From the NCBI GenBank assembly GCA_932521035.1, contig OW051494.1:8232001-8296000 (forward strand): 64,000 nucleotides of DNA, in the 5' to 3' direction. A program made the position numbers and the translations under genes. Of this stretch, positions 11,201-21,790 are shown piece by piece; the stretch's first letter is position 1, and every line of letters begins with the position of its first letter. This DNA comes from Oscheius dolichura (Eukaryota > Nematoda > Chromadorea > Rhabditida > Rhabditidae). The notes below the pieces were generated by a model, which saw nothing but the letters and a program-made list of their open reading frames with translations, ran no database searches and was not told the origin of the DNA.

Positions 11201-13302
11201 TACAAAATGCTAATTACTTGTACTCTTCGCCTCAATCACCTCAATATTAATTTTTTTAGCCTCAATGCCAGCCAGCCTGTCAGCCCAGCTGTGTCCAGCA
11301 ACAGCAGCCTGTGACTTACGCTCCTCCCGTCCAGCAGAACCCTTGTGCTCAGCAGTGCCAAAGCGCCTGCGCTCCCAGCCAGCCCGCCCAGCAATGCAAC
11401 CAATGCCAATCTAGCTGCGGCTCTGCTTCTCCCGCCCAGGTCGTCCAGGTAACGAAAATTCCCCAATATTCAATAACGTAGCAATTCAGATCTCCCTTCC
11501 CTCCTCCGTCCAGCAAAGTCCCCAGTGCCAGCCTCAATGCCAACAGAGCTGCCAGCAACAATGCGTCCAGCAGCAGCAGCCCATGAGCCAGTGCCAAGTG
11601 AGTAGAAGTTTTAGGAGCAATCCGCGATCAACAAAAATTTTCGAGAGCGATGACTAAACAAAATTTTTCAGCCCGCCTGCCAACAAAGCTGCAGCAACTC
11701 CTGCGCTCAAGCCCAGCCCGCCGTCATGGCATGCCAACCTGCTGCCCAGCAGAGCTCCGGCTGCCAATGCCAGCAGAACTACTCTCCCTGTGCTGGAGCC
11801 AGCGGACAGTGCTGCCGAAGAAAGTAAACGCCGCTTGAAGACGCGACGAAATTCGCCTTCACTGTGTGTATATAGGAGTGCAACCGACTCTGCTCAATAA
11901 AACATAAGCTACTCACTTTGCTGAAACCTTGTTTCTTGAACAGTCCACTATCCACTTTGCCTGTTGTCTTCTTGCATTCATCACACGACGCTCCACGTAT
12001 AATTTCCATGCAAAAATATTTTCGAAGAAGCATTTCCAACGTAATTCGACCGGAAGTTTTGGGAATTTGTACAGAAATTACGCTACATGAATCATAACGC
12101 ACTTTCTGCAAAAAAAATATTATAAACAAAAAGAAAAACAAACTTTGAATCCACATAAACTGTTACAACATCGAAGCTGCGTTGCCGTCAAGCCAAAAAA
12201 AGGAGCACGTAGTTTAGCGTCCATTTTGACTGTTTCTGCACATCTGAAAATGGATATCAATTCAAAATAATGATAAAAATCATTTACCTCTCAAATACAA
12301 GTTGTTTCAAGGGAGTAGACGGCAGTTCAACATGGTGTTCAGCAGAATATTGCTAAAAAAAGATGGTCCTTTCAATAAACAATTAGGCAAACATCGGCAA
12401 TATCAATAAGCGAGTTCTTTAGTAGATTATTTCGTATAGTTCGAAGTTCATCTTCGCTGGTAGATAAAAAGACATTGAAAAGTTCATGGAGATCGTGTTC
12501 AACGCCTAAAAGTAGCGAAATATTTTTCTATTAATCTTCAAACCTATGCCAATATGCCATCCTTTAGCATAAAGGGCAGAAACAATTTCTCCAGCATTAT
12601 AAGAACATGGATCATCACTATTTAGTTCTAAAATATAATATAAACGCGAAATTCAACTACATACTCAAAATTATATCTTTGAGTGCATCAAGAAACGTAG
12701 TAGGAACATTGCTGTCCGAAATGTCGATTTCTCTGAGCCACTGAACGACACAAGGAACACTAAAAATAAACGAAATAAAGCCCTATAGTAAGTTACGAAA
12801 CCTTGCTAAGCCTTGAAGCAGAGCATTAGCGTAGCATGTGTTGCCCAAATTGTCTAATCCTGGTACTCCAGCTGCTTTCATTTCTAAAACGAAAAAATTT
12901 CACAGCCATAAATCCAAGTTACTTGTTTTACTTAAGCCTGTTGTCGAATAAAGATATACAGCTGCCGCTGCTGCAGATCCTCCAAAAAGTATTCCTGTTA
13001 TAATAGCCTGAAAACTAAACTGAAATATACAGCTGTAAGATTAGTCAAGAGGAAAATTCGTTCATTTCAGTTGTGCAATATTTCAAATATGGCAAAAAGC
13101 TGCAAAAGTAAGTAATTGATTGGGCTGCCAATATCAATAACAAATTGATTTTATGTATTAGCAGTAGAACATCATTGTACAAAACACAGCACAACATACA
13201 AAGCGAATAACGGAAGTTATTTAAATTTACCTCTTTTGAAAGAGTCGGTATTTTGAAGAAGGACGGATCTTCTACAAAGCCGTGACCCGGCACATAACGC
13301 AT
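6765..13302 (-). CDS. USP30: USP30-like ubiquitin-specific protease
   Basis: USP30 is the deubiquitinase of the mitochondrial outer membrane that opposes mitophagy. Thirteen exons were followed: 13302-13231, 13007-12923, 12883-12802, 12759-12665, 12627-12544, 12505-12393, 12352-12288, 12243-12144, 12105-11917, 8216-8082, 7600-about 7431, 7088-6929 and 6890-6765. Phases agree, and about 490 residues result. Exon 2 encodes an N-terminal membrane segment (AIITGILFGGSAAAAAVYLY), like the USP30 anchor. Exon 3 has the catalytic Cys box (GLDNLGNTCYANALLQGL). The C-terminal part has the His box (SEHRGVPETGHFVTYRRG) and ends with EAYMLYYERI. Zinc-binding Cys pairs occur in exons 8-9. The 3.7-kb intron between exons 9 and 10 encloses another gene on the opposite strand. 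The donor of exon 11 is a guess. A minus-strand AATAAA near 6682 fits as poly(A) signal. Confidence 0.85.
8235..8289. repeat. (AT)n microsatellite
   Basis: About 55 bp of uninterrupted AT dinucleotides inside the long USP30-like intron, just upstream (minus-strand sense) of exon 10. Confidence 0.95.
8290..9750. other. Intronic sequence without recognised genes
   Basis: This is part of the large USP30-like intron. Both strands were scanned for further exons and none with family resemblance was found. The last few hundred bases probably include the promoter of the nested gene. Confidence 0.45.
9756..9764 (+). promoter_or_regulatory. Probable TATA box of the nested ABU/PQN-like gene
   Basis: TCATATAAAAG lies about 70 bp upstream of ATG 9832, fitting a strongly expressed tissue-specific gene with its own promoter inside the host intron. 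Confidence 0.5.
9832..11827 (+). CDS. ABU/PQN-like secreted Gln/Cys-rich repeat protein
   Basis: Exon 1 (9832-9879) encodes a signal peptide, MRTVFIAFSCLFLLAS. Nine more exons follow: 9956-10123, 10169-10396, 10494-10649, 10744-10830, 10911-10976, 11021-11194, 11260-11448, 11490-11597 and 11672-11827 (TAA). The mature part begins after a REKR furin-like site. It is almost entirely Q-C repeats such as PQCQQQCQ and QQSCQNTC, ending GQCCRRK. This composition and the dibasic processing site are typical of the C. elegans abu/pqn paralog group, secreted proteins thought to build the pharyngeal cuticle through disulphide cross-links. All internal introns are phase 0. Several exons start with the same CCTCARTGC and end in CAA before GTRAGT. 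AATAAA lies at about 11896. The whole gene sits antisense within an intron of the USP30-like gene. Confidence 0.8.
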
Positions 13303-13547
13303 CACACTGAAATGGTGTATTTGTACAGTTATATGCTGAAAATAAGTAGTAAACAACGAAAAATGAGAAGAAAGAGGCCAACACTATGCAATTTTGAAAA
13401 CATCTGTTTCGCAAGAGGGGCGCGATTCTATGGGCGGCGCTTGAAACGAAAAATCTGCTTTACACAAAACGATGGCTGCGTTTCCTCTTCTTTTTCTAGA
13501 TGTTTTATGCTTTTCCTCGGTTAGAATAGCACTAGCAAGATTGGATA
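13303..13547. promoter_or_regulatory. Shared divergent promoter region (USP30-like / NAA80)
   Basis: The two start codons (13302 minus, 13548 plus) are 245 bp apart and diverge, so any promoter elements for both genes must lie here or overlap first exons. No specific motif was identified. Confidence 0.45.
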
Positions 13548-14299
13548 ATGTATAGTGAAGAATATAAACTAGTCACCCTAAAGGATAGAGAAGATCTCCT
13601 TCAAAAATCGGTGGAACTTCTAAACAAAGTAAGTGCTTTTTTTTCTTTGTTTTGTGATGTTTTCAGGAATGGCCTCGAAGTCAGACAGCAAGAGAACATT
13701 CACAAAGGCGTTCTGTTCGTCCGACACCTCCCATGGCTTTTTTATTTATTCATTTACCGACAGACGAGCTTATTGGCCATGCTAGGGTTTGTCTACTTCC
13801 AAATAGGTACAAAAATTCTTCTTACGAGAAAACTAAACCCCCAGGTCAGAGAGTATATGGATAGAATCTGTGATTATAACAAATACACATAGAGGAAAAG
13901 GCTTGGGAAAGTTTCTAATGAACCTTGTAGAGGATTTCTGCAGAAATATTGGTTTCAAGCAGGTATTCACCCCTGCCCGATGAAAAGAAGCAACCATTTC
14001 AGGCTTTTCTTTCCACAGAAGATCAAGTAGAATTTTACAAGAGATGTGGCTACGTTGAATGTGCTCCGATACTTCATTCCACGGCGGCTACTTCTGTTTT
14101 TCCTGTTTTTGACAAAATTGAGCTGGATCTTCCTCCTGTAGTCAAATGTCCAGCTCAAAATAATTCTTGTCTCCTTGCTGACGGTGCTCCTCCCCCTCCG
14201 CCACCTCCTCCGCTCAAAGAGCAAAAATCCAATAGAATATCGACAATAGATCATCAATATATGGTGAAGAATTTATATAAAGGTCCAGAAATTGTATAA
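13548..14299 (+). CDS. NAA80: Actin N-terminal acetyltransferase NAA80 (GNAT fold)
   Basis: NAA80 acetylates the processed N-terminus of actin in the cytosol and uses a proline-rich stretch to bind profilin-actin. Exons 13548-13628, 13667-13806, 13845-13962 and 14003-14299 give 211 residues. Seen in order: LLNKEWPRSQTAREHS near the N-terminus, the strand with ELIGHARVCLLPNRSES, the acetyl-CoA loop THRGKGLGKFLM (R-G-K-G-L-G), STEDQVEFYKRCGY, and a run of eight prolines near the C-terminus followed by LKEQKS. All these positions have counterparts in animal NAA80. The second intron is only 38 nt; reading through it shifts the frame, so splicing there is needed to reach the acetyl-CoA loop. AATAAA lies near 14316. 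Confidence 0.88.
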
Positions 14300-14695
14300 G
14301 AATAGAGAGAATATGAATAAAATTCTATGGAAAGTTATCGAATGAAAGAAAGGCGTTCCTTTTCAGCAAAAACTTTGTTTTTCTCATTTAGGAAGAGATT
14401 ATACATCCTTTTTTTTTGCTCTGTTCTTCCTGAAGACAGTAGATTCAACACAAATTCTATTTTTCCTATTGAATAACGAAGTTGACATCTTTTTTGCTAT
14501 ATTTCTTCAAGAATTATTCAATTGCCAATAAGAAGTTTTATTATTTTACTTGCCGTAAAGCTTCTAACAATTAGGACAACCACGTGAAGAAATTAAATAA
14601 AGTTACAATAAAATATTTGGAGAATTCACTGACTACAACAACAACTTGACTGGAAACGGTGGGGGAATCGATGGAAAGGTTAGCTCATCAAAAAA
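14300..14695. other. 3' UTR space between convergent NAA80 and aldolase genes
   Basis: AT-rich sequence holding both 3' ends. Minus-strand AATAAA-like signals (TTTATT on +) are present. No gene was seen. Confidence 0.45.
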
Positions 14696-17514
14696 TTAAT
14701 AAGCATGGTTAGCGACGAAGAGAGACTGGGAAGCAGCGGCGTCGGTGTTGGCATCGCCGGTGTATTTGCCGAGCGAAGCCAAGCCGTTGGACTGAGCGCG
14801 GTGGAGGAGCACCGCCTGGGCGTCCTTGATGTTCTCGTCCTTGCCGGCCCACTTGGCCAAGCAGCTGGCCTGAAGGGCGCGACCGTAGCTGAATGTCAGA
14901 GCCCAGGGCTTCTTTCCCTGGACCTGGTTCATGGCGTTGAGATTCTTCGTGGCGTCTTCTTCCGACTGTCCGCCGGAGAGGAAGACGACTCCGGGAACAG
15001 CGGCGGGGACGGATCGCTGCAGGGCGGTGACAGTAGCCAGGCCGATCTCGTCGTTGGTCGGCCGGGTGCCGGAGAAGGACTGGCCGGCGGTGCACATGTT
15101 CGGCTTGAGGAGAGTGCCCTCGAGGAAGACGTGGTGGTCATTTAGGGCTCTAAAAATGGATTTATTTTATTTTTAGCAGGGTTACGGTACCTGTAGCAGT
15201 AGGAGAGAACAGTCTCGGTGATTTTCTGAGAACGGGCGAGGTCGTGCTCACCGTCGGGAAGGATTTCCGGCTCCACGATAGGGACAAGGCCGTTCTGCTG
15301 GCAGATAGAGGCATAGCGAGCCAAAACCTGGAACAATCAACTATTTTTGGAGTCAAAAATGGCTAGAAACGATGTGGAAGAAAAGGCAAAAAGGGATAGG
15401 GGGCACCCGGGTTTGAACCGGGGACCTCTCGATCTGCAGTCGAATGCTCTACCACTGAGCTATACCCCCGCGATGTGCGAACGACTTGAAAGGCAAGAGA
15501 GAGCACCGGAGGCCCTTTTTTGTGGGCAAACAAAGAAACGGGAGGAAATCCCTACCTCGGCAATTTCAACCAGAGCCATGTGAGACGGTGTAGTGGAAGA
15601 GATCTTGTGAACACATCGCCACTTGGCAAATTGGGCTCCGTCCTGAAATACGGTATCATCTCTTTTTATTCCTCATATCCCCATTGCCTCCCCAATTCCA
15701 TGTGGTCATTTCAACGCAGCTGTTCACTTTTCGGTTTGTTGTAAACGGAGGGAGAGGAAGCGATGAGTCCCCCCTCGAGCCGGGGAGTGAGTCGATTTGA
15801 GCACGGCTGGCGCATTCAATCAGACTTTTGGACTTGTGTTCGGGCACGTAGGCTCCAGACTCACACGAATTTAGACAGGATAACATAAAGAAAAGAGCCG
15901 GGGAAGCGAATTTAATAGATTTTTGTCATTAGAATCTACGAGATTGCTCAGAAATTCGCGGAATTGGACAGTTAGACAGCCTTTGCTACCATTTGGACGA
16001 GTTTCCGCACCCGTATGATCTCGGCAGCTCGAGGGAAAGTAAAAGTAGCGCGCGTTGAATACTAGCCGCGCAACTGGTGAGATTCTACGGGCGTGGGCTC
16101 GCGGATCTCTTGGTAACTGTATGGCTCGCGTTCAATGTTTTTTTTTGTTTATTTTTTCGTAATGGGACCCATAAAGTAGATTTCTATAATTCTACAGTAT
16201 TCTTGACCCAGAGAAAACGAAATTTAAAAGTCCGTGAGCCAAAGCTAGTGAATTTTCTTTGAAAAAGGGCCACGAACCTTCTTATACTGGGCACATCTGG
16301 CGTTGAGGTCGTCCAGTCCCTGTGTCGTTCCTTCTCCGATGGTTCCAGCCATCGGGATGACACCCTTGTCGACCTTGATTCCCGGGATAATTCCCTGGCT
16401 CTTCAGGACCTCCACGAAGGGAGTGCCGTCCTCGGTCTTCTGGTAGAAGGTCTCGTGGAACATGATCACCCCGGAAATGTATTTACCCAAGTCGGGATTT
16501 CCGGTGAAGAGAAGCTAAAAGACGAAGATTAATACCTCGAAAAGGCGGGAAATTCAAACCTGGCGGTATTTGCGGCGGTTCTCTTCGGTATTCTCCAGGC
16601 CAATGGAGGTGAGGCGCTTTTCCATCGAACCGGTCGACTCATCAGCCGCTAAAATCCAATTTTTTTGTAATTTTTAACTCCAAATGACGATTTCAATTAT
16701 ATAAATTAGTGTCCCTACTGTAAAATTCACTCAAAATAGGCTAAAAATCTTTTTAAATGGAAGAAAAGGCGCGGAAAGTGGGCAAGACCCTCCCGGGCTT
16801 GGTTCACTGCGATTTTCGCTAATTTTTCTATTATTTGTCCTATTTTTTTCCATTTATATAAAATAAAAGATCTTTTAATGTGTTCTTTATTGGAAAAATT
16901 AGTTTCCCTCACAAAAGTTTGATATAAACTGAATTTGAACGGGAAAAGGAGCCGTTTCGGTCTTCTGACATGGATGACCGGGATTAACTTCGATTTTCGC
17001 GGTTTCTACACATGATTTATGCTATTTTGTCCCATTTTTTAATATAAAAAAGAGTTAAAATATGTTTATTGAGAAATTTCCCGTCAATTCTCTATGCATC
17101 TGGTCCAAGGTGACGGAAACCCGAAAAGCGCTGTGCTCATCCCTGACTAATTTGTTCTTTTGGCTCGATTCCCCAAATGAATCAAAGCCTAATCCATAAA
17201 ATAAGACGTCTCCCCAAATGGAAACATCCCCCGTGTTGCTAAACCTTCCGCTTCGTCCCCCAGAGCCCGCGATTTGCATCAGCCCCTTCGCAATGGTGAA
17301 ATACCTCCCCCGAATCGGAAAATGATGCAAATATCCGCATTTTTAGTCTACTTTCACTATTTTCAACCCTTTTTACCCTTTAAAACAATAAAATTTGACA
17401 GAAAATGGTCGAAAACTCACCCAAAATACCCTTTCCAGGGCTGACGATGGCGTTGGCAATGGAGCGCAGTTCATCCTCCTTCTCCTTGGTCAGGTATTGG
17501 GAATAGGAAGCCAT
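14696..17514 (-). CDS. aldo: Fructose-bisphosphate aldolase, class I
   Basis: This enzyme cleaves fructose-1,6-bisphosphate to glyceraldehyde-3-phosphate and dihydroxyacetone phosphate in glycolysis. Exons 17514-17421, 16648-16560, 16514-16278, 15642-15556, 15327-15191 and 15149-14696 give 365 residues, the usual length. Visible family motifs are [16 protein letters not shown] near the N-terminus and [16 protein letters not shown] (active-site Glu region). [10 protein letters not shown] carries the Schiff-base lysine, followed by [15 protein letters not shown] and the C-terminal NHAY with the terminal Tyr that class I enzymes need. The ATG is preceded by CCCTTCAG four bases upstream, a likely trans-splice acceptor. 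The intron between exons 4 and 5 carries a tRNA-Cys gene on the same strand. Nematodes have two aldolase isoforms; which one this is was not decided. Confidence 0.96.
15398..15469 (-). tRNA. tRNA-Cys (GCA)
   Basis: The minus strand folds as a full cloverleaf of 72 nt. The acceptor stem is GGGGGTA paired with TGCCCCC, the D arm is GCTC..GAGC, and the anticodon loop CTGCAGA gives GCA. The T arm is CCCGG-TTCAAAC-CCGGG and the discriminator is U. A and B box promoters are intact (TAGCTCAGTGGTAGAGC; GGTTCAAAC). It lies within an aldolase intron, in the same orientation as the host gene. Confidence 0.97.
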
Positions 17515-20150
17515 TTTTCTGAAGGGGGAACATGTTATTTTTGGGAAAAATTTAATAGAAAAATAATAAAATGGTGAGGGGAATGGGTTCGAAAAAAATT
17601 TCGAAAAAAAAATTCGAAAGAAAGTCTTATTCAGTAGCTGGGTTACTGTAGACAGGACTGCGTGCCGGTTTTCTCTTCAGCGCGCCTCCTGGGTCAATTT
17701 CTTCTATGAAAATAGATAATGCAAAAGATTAAATCTCGAGGGCAATAAAGAACAGTTGGTCCTTTAAAAATGGGCAAATTCCGAGGCAAATAAGCAAAGA
17801 GGAAGTAAAAAAGCCCGGGCAGGCGTTTTCAGTCAGGGCCCTGGTCGGGGTGAAGTGAGAGGATCGATGGGCGGGACTTACTGCGAAGCGACGAGAGGGG
17901 GAGAGGGAGAGGCAAGGGGGCACGGGCCGGGCATGTGAACACCCCTCCTCCCTTTATTTTGTTGCTAGTAAATCGGTTTTTTACCTGAGAAGAGAGGGGC
18001 AGATCCGACAGGAAGTGGAAAAAATGGCGGGGACAGATCAATCGGGGAAGGAAGGCGCCTGGCGCGGGCAATAAGCAATAACAAACGGGGCAAGACAGCC
18101 AATTTTCAATTTTTAGAGGACAGTGAGCTTTTTACACGAGGTTACGGTAATTTTCACCCGGGAAACAAGAAATTTAGAAGAGAAGGAAGAGGTGACTGTA
18201 GGCCGGATTGAAACGCGGTATTCTCGTTTTTTTTTCTATTAAAATGTAAAAGTTAACACCGTTTTTGACTGGGAAATGAGCATAGCTGACTGTAGATTTA
18301 AATTCTAGGCAGGAAAATTAATTTAGTGAGGTTTGAATAGCCTGGGAAGCGAGTAGAGAGGATTGTCGGGGGGTGGCGCGGAACACCGGGGATTTTGACA
18401 TTTTCCGACTAATTCACGAAGAAATTTTTAGCTGTATTTTATCTAGAAGAGCACGGGCTATCTTATACATTGATCAGTTCGAATCTGGAGGAGTAAAAGT
18501 TTTAAAAGGCTGGTGGCCCGCGGCGACACCTTTGAGAATCCAATACGGCAGTTAAATTGAATCGAAGGGTGGTGAAGGATGGGAAATTGATTATTTTGGA
18601 GGGAGGAAGACTTGGGAGGAGGCTAGAGAGGATACAGAATAATGAGCTGAATCGGAATGACGGTTCTTTATATGGCAGGCCTGATGCAAAGCGTCGCTTT
18701 CGCAGCTTTCGAAACAGATGAAATGGAGAACCTCAAAAAGCGTAGCTTTCGAATTCAAAAATCAAGAATCAGAAAATAGGATAATAGATTTTTTGACCTA
18801 ATAGAAAGAAGAAAAGGGAAAATGACCTCAAAAAGGGAAATACTTGAATAACTGTGAGGGACATTTTCTAGGTAATTTCAGGCTCCTTCAAGACTTTTCC
18901 TAGTTTTTTTTTCTCTTTTTTTATTCAATAATCCTAGAACGCCTCTTCTTCTTCATCCAAACTGATCATCCTACCTGAAAAATACCGTATACTGTATTCT
19001 TTTCCTTCTGTAGAAGTGCGTCTCACAAAATCTATCAAAAACCCTAAAAAAATGCCACATCAGTCCGAACATTTCAACCTCGACACGTTTTGGTAAAACA
19101 TAAAAAGTTAAACAACATTGGCCCTACAAGTAGTCAAGAGACAGCCGTTTTTCCCGAAGGGCCCCTGGCTGAAAGTAACGGCCATCTCTCGGTCTTTTGA
19201 ACTCGGACGGGTTTCCCTTCAAGAACAAATGTTGTAAGTTAGACTGAGATCTAACGATTGACACCGAAAAGCAGGGGGTTGGAAGCAAGTGAGTTTTCGC
19301 ATATCACACAATAGAGCCGATACATACACAGGGCGCGAATTACACTAGATTCAGTCAAATTCTTCGTTAGAGCTAGATCTTTTTTTGTACTGTGCTGATA
19401 CAGCACGTCTTTCTGTATATGGAAAACATGATATGACCCCTCTACGATATAAAAATCAGAAGTTATGAGGGCGCCAAAATGGCCCAAAAGGTGGGGGTTT
19501 TTGAACTACGGATCGACCTACCTCCTCCAAATCGCCGAACGGGCTACTAATTTTTGTTTGTTTGCTACAACACTGACATAGACCTACATCCTGGCAAAAA
19601 ATTAACCAAATCGACCGCTCCCAGTTGGCGACCTTTCCTGGTAAAAGGTATAAGGGGCTAGACTCTTATTATAATCAGGTAATATCAAGTGTAGGCAGCA
19701 AGATATAGATGATCAGCTGCGAAACGAACCGCCAAACTTGGGTTTCACCCGGTAATTCTAGTCCCGATTTGGTCCCGATTTTTTCCCGACTTCAGTCCCG
19801 ATTTCGGGACGGGATCGGGATTGAGAAAAAGGCTCGTCCCGAAAATCGGGCCGGGGGTCGGGATTCAAGATTTTATCGGGAATCCCGCCCACCTCTGATT
19901 TGAACCCGACCATATTGCGGTGGCCATTTTCCGCTTTTTTTTGACAGTTTTCGCCCTCTTCTGGTGCCAAAATTCCATTTTTATAGCCGCTGGAAATAAA
20001 TTCCAAACGGATCATTTTTGACGCTCTTTCGAACGGCATAGGTCTCGTTTCGGGAACCCACTGCGCGATGAAAAGATTCTCTTATGAGAACCAGTTGCCA
20101 GCTGAGATTATTACTATACTATTTATTGATTTTTCCCTCTATTCAAAGTA
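17515..20150. other. Gene-free upstream region of aldolase with repeats
   Basis: No gene could be supported in this 2.6 kb. It contains a purine-rich tract at about 17880-17930. From 19755 to 19880 there is a cluster of CCCGATTT/CGGGATT repeats in both orientations. One copy of a roughly 70-bp repeat occurs at about 19028-19096; a second copy is at about 23391-23456. A short block at about 20015-20045 (TTTTTGACGCTCTTTCGAA) recurs near 26707 and, more diverged, near 30104. Confidence 0.45.
19755..19880. repeat. CCCGATT-rich self-complementary repeat cluster
   Basis: About ten copies of CCCGATT or its reverse complement within 125 bp (for example TCCCGATTTCGGGAC). The orientations are mixed, so the strand can fold on itself. 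It does not resemble a known RNA gene. Confidence 0.6.
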
Positions 20151-21218
20151 AAGGTCACTGTGGACCCGTGCTTCTACTGTTCGCTCGTTCAAGCCAATTT
20201 CCTCCTCCACTATGGCTAAATTTGTCGATAAAATAATCATAGCTGGCAACGTTTCTACACCTTTCCTCGAAGCGAAGAATTATTCTCGAATGAATTGGAG
20301 CCGTATCCCGAAGGACTATCAACTGAAGATCTTTCATAGAGTTTGCTGCCCCCGTTTTTTTGCATTTTTTGTGTTCATTGCAGCAGCCGGCAGCCACGAT
20401 TATTAAGATGTGTTTCACGTCGAAAAATACATTGGAAACGGCAGAAGAAGCCCTATCTGAAATGCCGGATGTTGTTTTATTGAGGAAGCTTATCAAATTC
20501 TTCGAAGAGGTGTACTCTATTTTCTCCTTATCGTTGTCGGTACGTAAAATTCGAATTTTCAGAATTATTCGAATGTACTGGTCGGAAACAATCTATTGAC
20601 CGTGCATATTGAAAGACACTTCATCATACCACATCATTATCGCTTCACATTTCAATATGAAGCGGCCCGGAAGCTTTTTGTTCCTAGTATGGCTTGTTGG
20701 AGACAATTGTATGAGAAGCTAAACAGAGAATTGAAAGGGGAATTCGACGAGAGAAGAAATATTCTTAAAACGTTTGAAAGTAGGGCATAATTAGAACATC
20801 TGAGATTTAGAATAGCAACAGAAACTCACGCAATTCAAACCAAATGGGAGCAAGAGAACAGAAGAGGACCTAAGTCTATTCAACTGGCCGCTATTCCTGA
20901 TCACATTGTGATCGAGCTCTTCAAAAAGGTCATAGGCAGCGAATTTAAAAAAACAATGCCCCATTGCAGTCTTCGCTAGCTGTTTTGAGCCGGCTATGGA
21001 GAACGTGCAGACGAGTGAAGAGCATTGCCGTCATCTATACAACAACAACGCGAATACTCTCTTGGTTTTTTATGATACCAAATGCCAAACCACGTTTTGC
21101 TGGAAGCGAATATAGAAGGCGGCAACTTTGGGATTGGTTTCTATTAGATGTGAGTTTTGCTAACATTATCTGGCTCTCATGTTACAACAACTCCAAAAAG
21201 TTCTCTGGCAAGGGTGGG

Positions 21219-21790
21219 CTCGAGATGGCTTTACTGTAGATTATGCGGTCAATCGGATATTATAGTCTGTCAAGAAAAAAAGACGACATTCAAGGTCTAA
21301 CTCGCCAAGAACAAATTTTAGTGGTGGTGCGCACTAACTGACATAATTTTCGAGCGGAGCGGCCAAGAAGAAAAAAAGGCCAGTAAGTTCGGCCAGCTGC
21401 TAAACCGTTAGACTTTCAATGTCGTCTTTTTTTGTTGACAGACTATATGCGGTCAGTCAAACTTCAAATCGAATTTTTTGCGGTGCGTTTGGAGCTGGCG
21501 GTTTGAACAGATGTTCTTTTTAGCTCAACCCACCTGGCAGACAACTTCCTATAAAGTCAAATGTGTAAAGAATTGCCGAAAACTAAGGATTATTCAACCG
21601 AAAACAAGCTATTCAGAACCGCTTGATCTGCTCTCCAAGATGGCACTTGAATTTTCAAAAATGGTTGAAAAATGAGCAAGCTACAGCTCGAATTTATAAT
21701 AATTTATAATCAGCTCCAAACGCGCCGCAAAAAATTGAATTGACCGTATAAGATCCGACTGACCGCATAATCTACATAAGAGCCATCGAG
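21219..21790. mobile_element. MITE with long terminal inverted repeats, interrupted by a second MITE
   Basis: The left end (CTCGAGATGGCT..GTAGATTATGCGGTCA) is the reverse complement of the right end (TGACCGCATAATCTAC..AGCCATCGAG). Imperfect inverted repeats of roughly 80 bp run on to TTTTTTGCGGYGCGTTTGGAGCTG. There is no transposase. Without the inner element it would be about 385 bp. It lies in the fourth intron of the F-box-like copy. Confidence 0.7.
21261..21447. mobile_element. Inner MITE, TATAGTCTGTCA type
   Basis: A 187-bp element with about 41-bp terminal inverted repeats starting TATAGTCTGTCAAG and ending TTGACAGACTATA. TA at the borders suggests Tc1/mariner-type insertion. It sits inside the left inverted repeat of the outer MITE. 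A second copy is at 31634-31811. Confidence 0.8.

Noticed and set aside
14705-15145. Plus-strand ORF of 146 codons
   Set aside because: Antisense to the last aldolase exon, which has unambiguous family motifs on the minus strand.
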